A stretch of DNA of 6,732 nucleotides from Udaeobacter sp046731855 (GCA_046731855.1 JBKPLX010000028.1:1-6732); one strand, 5' to 3'; counted from the stretch's first letter, positions 1 to 6,680 are shown. Translations and numbers: made by a program. Notes: generated from the sequence alone by a model not told the origin.

Positions 1-664
1 GATAGGGATAGTTGTTCGTGTGAAACATCCATTTGATATTTGAAGCGCCACGGCCCCGGACGCGATCCACGACATAGCGAAATGCTTTGCGAAACGTCTC
101 CGGACCTTTCCAGCTGTTCTGATCTTTGTCCCATCCAGCACCGCCGTAGTACGCGCCCGACCACGGGAACCAGGTGCCATTCATTTCGACGCCGAACACG
201 ACAATCATTGGATGACCAAAACTCCGAGCGGCGTCCGCCCACATGTCGATGTACGCATCCCACTTGCCGGCAAGAATCTCGGTCAAACCGAACTTGTCGG
301 GCCCATGATCCTCGTGATACGGCTTGTCCCACGGCGACCAAAACACAAGTGGCAGTGAACCGTGCCGCCAAATGACATTGAGATTGCCCACGGGAAAATT
401 CTGTTCTCCCCAGTAACTGGACGACGCGATAATAGCTTGGTGTTTGCCCACCATCTGCTCAAAATCCTCAATTGTCTCAAGCGTCACGTCATCCTCCTCG
501 TCGCCAAAATCCATGAACGCGCCGGTATAAGCGCCCTGTTCAGGAATCACTACGTCGACTGGTCCGTTCGGATCGACTTGTGCGACAGCTACGCCTCGAC
601 GGCATCCGATTAGAGTTAGACTCGATGCCACTACTACAACGATCATTACAAAAAACGTGCGCAT
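1..664 (-). CDS. Glycoside hydrolase family 26-type lipoprotein, partial (C-terminus beyond window edge)
   Basis: The minus-strand frame from 664 is open to the window edge and gives 221 residues without a stop. Residues 1-21 form a lipoprotein signal (hydrophobic stretch FFVMIVVVVASSL, then lipobox LIGC with Cys21), so the product is probably anchored in a membrane facing outward. Features typical of family 26 beta-mannanase-like enzymes follow: GAYTGAF near residues 44-50, VFWSPW near 107-112, and FGVEMNGTWFPWSG near 157-170, whose Glu160 (codon 187-185) is the expected acid/base. The nucleophile should lie in the missing part. In many family members the residue before the acid/base is His; here it is Val159. 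An in-frame ATG at 760 would add 32 residues ahead of the signal peptide, so 664 is preferred. There is no clear Shine-Dalgarno site. Family assignment is good; the substrate (mannan or another beta-glycan) is unknown. Confidence 0.82.
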   Translation of the reverse strand, partial: MRTFFVMIVVVVASSLTLIGCRRGVAVAQVDPNGPVDVVIPEQGAYTGAFMDFGDEEDDVTLETIEDFEQMVGKHQAIIASSSYWGEQNFPVGNLNVIWRHGSLPLVFWSPWDKPYHEDHGPDKFGLTEILAGKWDAYIDMWADAARSFGHPMIVVFGVEMNGTWFPWSGAYYGGAGWDKDQNSWKGPETFRKAFRYVVDRVRGRGASNIKWMFHTNNYPY

Positions 665-887
665 CCGAGTTCGGAAGTTCTCAGCAAAAAATGGAGTGTC
701 CAGTACGGGGCCCGATTCGAAGACAAGAACTGTAGACGCAGCCGTGGCCGGTGCGATCATGCTGAGGTTTTGCAGGCGACACGCTCGTCGCTACAACCGT
801 TCAATCGATTTATGTGCATGAATCTGGCAATTTTCCTTGACTGGAAAACCATATTTGAGAGCAGAATCCCGATGATCGAAGCAACCG
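665..887. promoter_or_regulatory. Divergent intergenic region between the GH26-type gene and the 888-1481 gene
   Basis: This 223-base gap separates two genes transcribed away from each other, so it must hold leftward and rightward promoters unless the genes start further in. I could not pick convincing -35/-10 pairs on either strand. TTGACT at 837-842 resembles a -35 box, but nothing like TATAAT lies 16-18 bases downstream. The only visible structure is a dyad at 831-848. The short frames here (770-955 plus, 791-1045 minus) look like chance frames. Confidence 0.45.
825..851. repeat. Short inverted repeat upstream of the 888 gene
   Basis: TTTTCC (831-836) and GGAAAA (843-848) are perfect 6-base arms around a 6-base spacer. 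TGG at 825-827 can pair with CCA at 849-851 if three bases bulge out. It lies about 40 bases before the ATG at 888, so it could be an operator or a leader hairpin. A dyad this short can occur by chance, and no second copy was seen. Confidence 0.25.
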
Positions 888-1481
888 ATGCAGACAAGAC
901 TTGTCACTTTTTTGATCCTGGAGTTCGTATCAGTCGCCTTCTCAGACGATTTTAAGACGCTTGCTGGAAAAGAATACAAGAACGCCACAGTGAGCCGAGT
1001 CGAACCGGACGGCATCGTGCTAACGAGTAAGACTGGCATCTCCAAAGTTTATTTCACCGAACTTCCTAAGGACGTTCAGGAGCGCTTTGGCTACGATCCC
1101 CAGAAGGCTGGCGATTATTCAACGCAGCAAAGTGCGGGATTCGAGCAAGCCCGCAAACAGCAGGAGGAAACATCGCGGCAGAAAGCGGAGGCATCGCAAA
1201 AGGCCAATCAATATCGGGCGGACCAAGCAAATCGGCAGAACGCAATTCAAATGCTCCAAGCTCGCTACGAAGAGCTTCGGAGACAAGAAGACAACTTGCT
1301 TCTCCGGATAGGCGAGGCGAAGCAACCAGGACCTACGTACTGGGGCGGTAAAAACAATAAAACGCAACTTCACGGCCCAAATCCGCAAGCATCGCAGCTG
1401 CCGCTACTCCAGAGTCGCCTAAAGGACGTTCGTCACGAGAAGGACCAGGTCAGAAAGCAATTGGAGAAACCCCAGCGGTAG
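888..1481 (+). CDS. Exported small protein: N-terminal beta module plus coiled-coil tail
   Basis: The 197-residue product begins with a short signal peptide (residues 1-19, likely cleavage AFS|DD). Residues 20-72 look like a small beta-rich, SH3-like module (FKTLAGKEYKNATVSRVEPDG, then GIVLTSKTGISKVYFTELP, ending in RFGYDP). Residues 73-145 are rich in Gln, Glu, Lys, Arg and Ala and should form a coiled coil. A Gly/Pro/Asn-rich break at about 146-167 (PGPTYWGGKNNK) precedes a second charged helix to the end. I recall this N-terminal module from exported Verrucomicrobiota proteins of unknown role, often fused to varied tails. The start ATG has only a weak GAAG upstream. The next gene begins 66 bases downstream on the same strand, so co-transcription is possible. 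No enzyme motif is visible; a structural or cell-envelope role is inference. Confidence 0.8.
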   Translation: MQTRLVTFLILEFVSVAFSDDFKTLAGKEYKNATVSRVEPDGIVLTSKTGISKVYFTELPKDVQERFGYDPQKAGDYSTQQSAGFEQARKQQEETSRQKAEASQKANQYRADQANRQNAIQMLQARYEELRRQEDNLLLRIGEAKQPGPTYWGGKNNKTQLHGPNPQASQLPLLQSRLKDVRHEKDQVRKQLEKPQR

Positions 1482-1547
1482 CAAACAAAGCGACGCGAGG
1501 ACGCGTACGCACTCCTAAAGCTGTCGCGAAACGAGATTGATGACTCG

Positions 1548-3779
1548 ATGAATTTCGCACGACGTGTGGCCTCGCGAAGGCCTTCGGAGTTGGGAGTGCG
1601 ATGCGTACTCGCATCGCTTTTTCCTCTAGCCGTAGGTCTTGTCCAATTAGGATCACAAACAAAGGCACGTGCGGATGAGAAGCCGCTTGCCGTCTCCGCC
1701 ATTGTCCTTGCCGATCGTCCAGTAAACCAGTGTGTGCCAACTCAAGCATTGGGCGCGGGTGTAGATGGTCATGAAAAAGGCGACTGCGCAAAGATGTTTA
1801 CCGACAAGAACATCGCCGAGATGCGATCAGCCGGATTCGGACCACTGGCTTATCGATTGCGGACTGAACTTGCCGGCGAAGTTTGGCATTGGAACCCGCG
1901 CGGCACCTGGAGCGATCCCGTTCATCAGTGCGGATATTGGATCTCGGACGATTCACTCGCCGAGCCGATTAATCTCTCCTACGGCTACCGTTTGCCTCGA
2001 CGCGGAAATACGATCGATCAAGCAAATGACGATGGTTATTCGCGGATCGTTGACGGCGACGAAGAATCGTTTTGGAAAAGTAATCCGTATCTCGATTCGC
2101 ATTTCACAGGCGAACCTAATGATGCACGTCCGCAATGGGTGGTTATCGATCTGGGTGCTATTAAACCCGTCAATTCCATGCGGATTCACTGGGGCGCGCC
2201 GTACGCTCAGCAATACAAAGTGGAATACTGGAGTGGAGAGGATCCGATGCATTTGCACGCCGATCGGAAAGATGAGTGGCGCCCTTTTCCAAACGGCGCA
2301 GTGAACCACGGATCGGGCGGCAACGATTCTGTTCGGCTCTGTGCAAAAGCATTTCCGGTTCGCTTTGTGCGTGTCGTGATGACCCGGAGTTCGCAAACTA
2401 GCGCACAAACGTCAGATGACATTCGTGATCGGATCGGATTTGCGATCCGAGAGATTGAGCTGGGGAAGATCGACTCGCCTCTGTCAGGTTTCGGCGCAGC
2501 AACTAGCTATAATCGCTTTTACGATTACGTACATCATGCCGCTGATCGTCATCAGCAGTCAGTGATCTATGTATCATCGACCGATCCGTGGCATCACGCC
2601 GAGGACATTGATTACAAAGTCGAGCAGCCAGGACTTGATTTCATCTTGCGCAGCGCGCTCACGAACGGGTTGCCAGTTCTTGTGCCTGTCGGTGTCTTGT
2701 ACGACACGCCGGAAAACGCAACAGCTGAGATCAATTATCTGCTCCGCCAGAACTATGTTTTAGAAGGGATCGAGCTTGGGGAAGAACCAGACGGCCAATG
2801 GGCTTCGCCGGAGGATTATGCAGTACTTTATGCGGGGGTTGCCCGTCGTCTCGTTGCACTGAATCCGGGTTTGAAACTAGGTGGACCAAGCCTGCAAAGT
2901 TTCGACGACCAACTCCTCACATGGCCTGACGCCGCGGGCAATCGTTCATGGATGAACCGGTTTCTGAAATATGTTCGAAGCGCCGGAGTGCCCTTCGACT
3001 TTTTCTCCTTTGAGTTCTATCCGTTCGACAACATCTGCGCGGATGCGGCGCCGCAGTTGCCGCAAACACCAAAGCGTCTGGGTAAAATGATGATCAGCTT
3101 ACGTTCGGATGGAGTTCCTACTGCAATACCATGGCTGATGACAGAATACGGCTATTCCGTTTTTGCGGGACGCCAGGAGGTAGACATCGAAGGCGCCCTT
3201 TTCGATACCGATACCGTTGCAACGTTTCTGACCCTCGGCGGCGCAAAGCCATATCTGTACGGATACGAGCCAAACTATCTCCAGGACGAGCTGAAGTGTT
3301 CCTGGGGCAACCTCATGATGCTCCAGCTAGAGCCAAACGGCAACCAGCTGAATCGGCTGTCCGCTTACCATGCAGCCCAGCTCATCACAAAGGAATGGGT
3401 GCAGCCAACAAATGAAAAACACGACATGTTTCGGGTAACCATAAATTCAGGCAAACCGATGCTGTCATCCACTGTAAGCATCTATGCAGTGCGAAGACCC
3501 GATAAACACTGGGCGGTACTGGCAATTAACAAGGATCCCAAGCGCTCAGCACGGCTGGATGTGCAGTTCAAAGTCTCCAAGCTACGACGACAAACGACCT
3601 TCGCGGGTGACGTCGACGTAATCCAGTTCTCCCGCGATCAGTATGTGTGGCACGATGACGGACCAAACGGCCACCCAACTCGAAGTCTTCCGCCAGGGCG
3701 GTTTACGCGAAAAGCCTCTTCATTCTACGAACTGCCGCCGTATTCGCTGACTATCTTGCGCGGAAGACTTGCGGAGTGA
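1548..3779 (+). CDS. Secreted clan GH-A-type glycoside hydrolase with a nested discoidin-like module
   Basis: The 743-residue protein has a long-n-region signal peptide (hydrophobic core near 20-34, likely cleavage ARA|DE after residue 42). Residues 80-150 read as the first strand and loop of a (beta/alpha)8 barrel. Residues about 155-308 resemble an F5/8 type C (discoidin, CBM32-like) domain: RIVDGDEESFWKS, WVVIDLGAIKPVNSMRIHWG, KVEYW, VRFVRVVMTRSS and FAIREIELG. The barrel resumes at about 315 and contains GIELGEEPDG (407-416), with Glu413 (2784-2786) as likely acid/base at strand 4, and WLMTEYGY (529-536), with Glu533 (3144-3146) as likely nucleophile at strand 7. A beta-sandwich-like tail occupies about 620-743 (TVSIYAVRR, WAVLAINKD). 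This is the plan of clan GH-A families such as GH39, GH30 and GH79, but I cannot assign a family. It probably cleaves plant or microbial polysaccharide outside the cytoplasm. An ATG at 1540 runs into a stop after three codons, which favours 1548. Confidence 0.85.
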   Translation: MNFARRVASRRPSELGVRCVLASLFPLAVGLVQLGSQTKARADEKPLAVSAIVLADRPVNQCVPTQALGAGVDGHEKGDCAKMFTDKNIAEMRSAGFGPLAYRLRTELAGEVWHWNPRGTWSDPVHQCGYWISDDSLAEPINLSYGYRLPRRGNTIDQANDDGYSRIVDGDEESFWKSNPYLDSHFTGEPNDARPQWVVIDLGAIKPVNSMRIHWGAPYAQQYKVEYWSGEDPMHLHADRKDEWRPFPNGAVNHGSGGNDSVRLCAKAFPVRFVRVVMTRSSQTSAQTSDDIRDRIGFAIREIELGKIDSPLSGFGAATSYNRFYDYVHHAADRHQQSVIYVSSTDPWHHAEDIDYKVEQPGLDFILRSALTNGLPVLVPVGVLYDTPENATAEINYLLRQNYVLEGIELGEEPDGQWASPEDYAVLYAGVARRLVALNPGLKLGGPSLQSFDDQLLTWPDAAGNRSWMNRFLKYVRSAGVPFDFFSFEFYPFDNICADAAPQLPQTPKRLGKMMISLRSDGVPTAIPWLMTEYGYSVFAGRQEVDIEGALFDTDTVATFLTLGGAKPYLYGYEPNYLQDELKCSWGNLMMLQLEPNGNQLNRLSAYHAAQLITKEWVQPTNEKHDMFRVTINSGKPMLSSTVSIYAVRRPDKHWAVLAINKDPKRSARLDVQFKVSKLRRQTTFAGDVDVIQFSRDQYVWHDDGPNGHPTRSLPPGRFTRKASSFYELPPYSLTILRGRLAE
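2010..2471 (+). other. Discoidin-like (F5/8 type C) domain inside the 1548-3779 protein
   Basis: Residues about 155-308 show the usual order of this fold: a variable-region opening (YSRIVDGDEESFW), the central strand WVVIDLGAIKPVNSMRIHW, a KVEYW strand, and a closing pair VRFVRVVMTRSS and FAIREIELG. Such modules commonly bind sugars. Here it interrupts the catalytic domain: barrel-like sequence lies on both sides, and both predicted catalytic glutamates lie after it. Boundaries are estimated by eye. Confidence 0.65.
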
Positions 3780-3810
3780 CAGGGCGACAGCGCGCGCATG
3801 GCTAACTGGT

Positions 3811-3852
3811 AGGTTTCCGCGATGCTTTCACGGCTTTCCACAAAGCCTACCT
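3811..3852. terminator. Possible weak hairpin between convergent genes
   Basis: GTAGGTTT near 3809-3816 can pair with AAAGCCTAC near 3842-3850 with one bulge, and CCGCGA can pair with TCACGG inside it with one mismatch. It sits in the 86-base gap between the ends of the GH-A gene and the metallo-hydrolase gene, where a bidirectional terminator is expected. No T-run follows on either strand, so this is a weak call. Confidence 0.2.
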
Positions 3853-3865
3853 CGACATTGAACGT

Positions 3866-4759
3866 TTACGGAAGTTCTATAACACTGCCCAACCCGGCGT
3901 AAAGATACTGATCACCGAACACCTTGCGAAAAGCCGCAAAAGCTGGCTCTCCCGTGCAATGGCCGGGCGCCATCCGATCAACTTTCCATTGATCGTGCAA
4001 CGCCGCCACGATAGGTCCAATGTCCGGGTCTGGAGTTGTTACCAAATGGAGTCCTCCGAAAATAAGGTAAACATGTTTATCCACCGTCATTGATGCTTCC
4101 AGTATCTTCTCAATTCCCGGATGTGAGCATCCGACTCCTAAGACCACACCTTTGGGCGACTTAATTGCTAGCGAGAGTTCGCGAAGTTCCAGGGTGCCAG
4201 GTGTCTGCGAGACTGTCGAAATTAAAAAGATTCCTGGCACAACTTCAGTTAAGTTCTCAACCCAAACAAAGTTCGCGTTTGGCCAGGGCGTGCCGAATGT
4301 CATCTTCTCGGGCGCCTGCCCATCGTAATACCGCATGTAAACAGGTAGCGACTCATCCTTGCGATAGAAGGTTCCTGGCAACGCTGCGCCGAACACTCCG
4401 AACCCTTCCTTTGGCGCGTAGATTCTTACACTCGGATTGACACTCAACAGATAGTTCAGGCCGCTCGTATGATCTCCATGTCGGTGGGAAATTACAACGA
4501 AATCCAATTTCTTGAGATCAATACCCAATGCTTTGACATTCTGGCTGAAGGTATCGGCGTTGTTACCGGTGTCGAAAAGGATACGCTTGCCGTTATATTC
4601 GATGAACGCAGAGAATCCCCAATCCTTCTTTAGCGTAGAGGACTTCCCAAATGCATCATAGAGGATAGTGATTCGATTTACAGGCTGGGCAGCGATTGCG
4701 GCCGTGCTCAATAAAAGGGTTGCCGCCACAGTAAAACAAACAGATATCCGGATTCTCAT
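3866..4759 (-). CDS. Exported metallo-beta-lactamase-fold hydrolase, COG1237 type
   Basis: The 297-residue product has a signal peptide (residues 1-24, cleavage near AIAA|QP), so it should act in the periplasm or outside. The mature part matches the metallo-beta-lactamase fold: FDTGNN (62-67), the metal-binding SHRHGDH (91-97; His92, His94, Asp96, His97; codons from 4486), GCSHPGI (210-216; His213) and GGLHL plus GHCTG near the end (His238, His267). The opening ILYDAFG...WGFSAFIEYNGKRILFDTG and the GCSHPGI motif are typical of the COG1237 subgroup. Databases often label that subgroup 7,8-dihydropterin-6-methyl-4-(ribofuranosyl)aminobenzene-phosphate synthase, after an archaeal methanopterin enzyme. 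An exported bacterial copy is unlikely to do that reaction, and its substrate is unknown. All expected metal ligands are present, so it is probably active. It lies 127 bases downstream of the methyltransferase gene and faces the GH-A gene tail to tail. Confidence 0.88.
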   Translation of the reverse strand: MRIRISVCFTVAATLLLSTAAIAAQPVNRITILYDAFGKSSTLKKDWGFSAFIEYNGKRILFDTGNNADTFSQNVKALGIDLKKLDFVVISHRHGDHTSGLNYLLSVNPSVRIYAPKEGFGVFGAALPGTFYRKDESLPVYMRYYDGQAPEKMTFGTPWPNANFVWVENLTEVVPGIFLISTVSQTPGTLELRELSLAIKSPKGVVLGVGCSHPGIEKILEASMTVDKHVYLIFGGLHLVTTPDPDIGPIVAALHDQWKVDRMAPGHCTGEPAFAAFRKVFGDQYLYAGLGSVIELP

Positions 4760-4771
4760 CTTTGTGTGCTT

Positions 4772-4793
4772 TCGCGTTAACTTTCTAACGAGA
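4772..4793. promoter_or_regulatory. Inverted repeat just upstream of the metallo-hydrolase gene
   Basis: CGTTA (4775-4779) and TAACG (4786-4790) are perfect arms around a 6-base spacer. With one mismatch the arms extend to 8 bases (TCGCGTTA and TAACGAGA). The dyad is 13-34 bases ahead of the start codon at 4759, a plausible place for an operator or a leader stem. No regulator gene is adjacent, and the function is inferred from position only. Confidence 0.3.
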
Positions 4794-4886
4794 CGTAGCT
4801 GGGTTTTGAGGGGCTTTGAAGACTAAAGTGCACCTGGTTCGTGCGGTTGCAACAATGTGCTGAAACATACCTGGCCTGCCGCAAGG

Positions 4887-5993
4887 TTATCGTGCCGATT
4901 TGCGTGCAGAGTTATTCGACTTGACGAGCATCATCTGCGCGAGAGGTATTGCCATCGGAACCGGTGCCGCCGAGAGCTTGGCAGCAATACCGGCTTCCAA
5001 CTGGTCCATGAATTTGGCCGAACGTGCGTCCCCCGGCACGTTATCCAGGCTGGTCGCGAGCGTCGGAAATACCGAAGCTCGGCAAAAAGCAGCCCATTGC
5101 GCCCCAAATGCTTTAGCGTCACCACTGGCTTCAAACTGAGTCCAGATACGATCTTCGCTGTCGAACAATTCGAAATTCTCAAGAGATAGATCTACAAAAA
5201 GCCCGGTTTTCCCAAATGGCTCGGTAAATTGCGCTCTGGTTCGACCGACAACGGGAATCGCCATTCTCCGAAATTCTTCCTTCCGAATGAGGCCGCGATT
5301 GACCATGTCGACAAGTGTGCCGTAGAGCGCATCCACTACCGGTCGATAGCCAAAGTCACCGCTGTCATCAACGGCCATCGACAACACGACTAGCAGGGCG
5401 CCTGGACGCAGCTCGGCGCTGCGCATGGCAAGAAACCTTCGCCAATCTTCCGCCGCTTGTGCGGCAAACGCACTGCGTGCAGCTGCATCATGGCTATAAG
5501 CTACCTGCACTTGATCTGGAATCGCACACGGCACCCGGCTCAGCCATTGAACCGCCCACGCGCTCCAACCCAGCATTACGCTCGATGCCGGCAAGATCTG
5601 CTCGAAGTAAGATCGTCCTACCGCTGCTGCGAATGCTACCGGATCGTTGCGAAGGTAGCTTTCCGGATCGTTTGCGAGCGTTTGAAAAAGCGCGGTGAAA
5701 TCGTTGCCGGGCAAGTCGGTGTGGAAAACAAAGATCGCTCGCTCGTGGCCGACGCGCTCCCTCAGTACGCGGATCGCCGCGGCCATTGGCACAAGTGAAT
5801 TGTGTCCTTCCGATGAACCATAGTCCGCGATGATTACGAGTTCCGGCGACGCAGGCAGCGCCACTGCGCGAGCGGCTCCCTCCAGAAGCGCAATAGCAGG
5901 CAACGAGCCGACCGCCTGAACGCATGAGCTCCGATTGTACGCACCCTTTCCCTCCATGGGCGCGGGCCGATCAAACTTGGATGTATCGGTCAT
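4887..5993 (-). CDS. SABATH-family S-adenosylmethionine-dependent carboxyl methyltransferase
   Basis: The 368-residue protein, close to the usual length of plant family members, lacks a signal peptide and should be cytoplasmic. It shows SABATH (Methyltransf_7) landmarks in order: MEGKGAYNRSSCVQ (13-26), where Tyr19 and Gln26 match the SYANNS..Q segment of plant enzymes; IIADYGSSEGHNSL (54-67), the SAM-binding motif I; HTDLPGNDFTALF (91-103); and SYFEQILPASSV followed by WAVQWLSRVP (128-155). Plant enzymes usually read SLHWLS at the last motif. Here Gln149 replaces the His that contacts the carboxylate in salicylate methyltransferase, while Trp150 is kept. The family transfers methyl from SAM to carboxyl groups of small acids, or in some members to ring nitrogens. 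The substrate here is unknown. ATG 5993 is the first start; Met13 is an alternative that would trim a disordered tip. No neighbour points to a biosynthetic pathway. Confidence 0.88.
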   Translation of the reverse strand: MTDTSKFDRPAPMEGKGAYNRSSCVQAVGSLPAIALLEGAARAVALPASPELVIIADYGSSEGHNSLVPMAAAIRVLRERVGHERAIFVFHTDLPGNDFTALFQTLANDPESYLRNDPVAFAAAVGRSYFEQILPASSVMLGWSAWAVQWLSRVPCAIPDQVQVAYSHDAAARSAFAAQAAEDWRRFLAMRSAELRPGALLVVLSMAVDDSGDFGYRPVVDALYGTLVDMVNRGLIRKEEFRRMAIPVVGRTRAQFTEPFGKTGLFVDLSLENFELFDSEDRIWTQFEASGDAKAFGAQWAAFCRASVFPTLATSLDNVPGDARSAKFMDQLEAGIAAKLSAAPVPMAIPLAQMMLVKSNNSARKSAR

Positions 5994-6097
5994 GCCTTAC
6001 TCTCTGTGGGGCAATGTTACGACATTCAAGGCCTGAATCGAAAGCAGGGTGAAGTCAAAATCCAACTTCGGTATTAGGCCGACGTACAAATGGGCAT
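5994..6097 (-). promoter_or_regulatory. Intergenic region ahead of the methyltransferase gene
   Basis: These 104 bases follow the stop of the four-cysteine protein gene and precede the methyltransferase start. On the minus strand TTTTGACTTC resembles a -35 element, but no matching -10 box is visible at the right spacing. AGAGAG and TAAGG lie just before the ATG at 5993 and may serve as a weak ribosome site. No terminator hairpin with a T-run was seen, so read-through from the upstream gene is possible. Confidence 0.3.
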
Positions 6098-6643
6098 TCA
6101 ACGGCCACCGTCGGCAGTAATTATTCCATCACGGGAGCAACGAACTCCTTCTGTTGGAAGCTGGACGAATTTCATCTGCTTGTCGTCAATCTTCCATGCA
6201 ATCACTGCTGGAAGCATTTCAACACCATCTTCGTTCTTAAGTACACCAATCGCTGTGCCCGGGAGATCGCGGCCATTTGATTGACACGACCCGATAAATT
6301 GGGGCGAATCCTTTGAATGTTTCGGAAACGTCAGCACGTCTCGCACGACACCTTGATCTTCGAGAAGGACGTACTCCTCTCCACAGATTCGCCAGGATGT
6401 GATGAATAAATGGTCTGAGATTTCTGTGCCCCCCAGATCTTTAAGGCCCAGATCCTTGTGCCTTTCTTTAATGACAACCACCTTCTCATTTGGCATCGTG
6501 CGGCCAAGGAGAGCTTTTCGAATGTCAGATCCACAGCGAACCGAATCAAAACCGTCTGCGTAGCAAATGCTGCTTCCGTAAGAGAGCGAAAAGACAAGCA
6601 CGAACATCGCAAATATTCCTTTTGTTTTCATCAAACGCTTCAT
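6098..6643 (-). CDS. Exported four-cysteine protein of unknown function
   Basis: I do not recognise the family with certainty. With the start at 6643 the product is 181 residues. It opens with a classic signal peptide (MKRLMKTKGIFAMFVLVFSL, cleavage near CYA|DG). The mature part of about 150 residues has four cysteines (in RCGSD, RICGE, GSCQS and VRCSR), enough for two disulfides, and no obvious catalytic motif. Recurrent phrases are ALLGRTMPNEKVVVIKERHK, GLKDLGGTEISDHLF and LTFPKHSKDSPQFIG; I have a faint memory of similar exported proteins in Acidobacteriota. The frame stays open to 6712 (a TTG) and beyond, so the start is uncertain. ATG 6667 or GTG 6670 follow an AGGAGG at 6686-6681, while ATG 6643 has only TTAGG but gives the cleaner signal peptide. 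It is separated by 104 bases from the methyltransferase gene downstream. Confidence 0.7.
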   Translation of the reverse strand: MKRLMKTKGIFAMFVLVFSLSYGSSICYADGFDSVRCGSDIRKALLGRTMPNEKVVVIKERHKDLGLKDLGGTEISDHLFITSWRICGEEYVLLEDQGVVRDVLTFPKHSKDSPQFIGSCQSNGRDLPGTAIGVLKNEDGVEMLPAVIAWKIDDKQMKFVQLPTEGVRCSRDGIITADGGR

Positions 6644-6680
6644 GGTCGACCTAACGAGAAAGGACATCACTTCTGAAAAC

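Noticed and set aside
40..375. Plus-strand frame of 111 codons
   Set aside because: It is antisense to the GH26-type gene, is rich in Arg, Cys, Thr and Pro, and has no recognisable domain.
665..760. 32-residue N-terminal extension of the GH26-type protein from an ATG at 760
   Set aside because: It would place a non-hydrophobic stretch before a clear lipoprotein signal peptide that begins at 664.
836..866. TTGACT as a promoter -35 box for the 888 gene
   Set aside because: No acceptable -10 sequence lies 16-18 bases downstream.
1493..1506. GC-rich hairpin ACGCG-AGGA-CGCGT between the 888 and 1548 genes, considered as a terminator
   Set aside because: The stem is only 5 bases and is not followed by a T-run.
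1765..2304. Plus-strand frame of 179 codons inside the GH-A gene
   Set aside because: It lies wholly within the well-supported 1548-3779 frame and has a shadow-like composition.
1953..2408. Minus-strand frame of 151 codons
   Set aside because: It is antisense to the discoidin-like part of the GH-A gene and has no domain or signal.
5494..5925. Minus-strand frame of 143 codons
   Set aside because: It is an alternative frame of the methyltransferase gene, rich in Arg, Gly and Ser; the motif-bearing frame is the real one.
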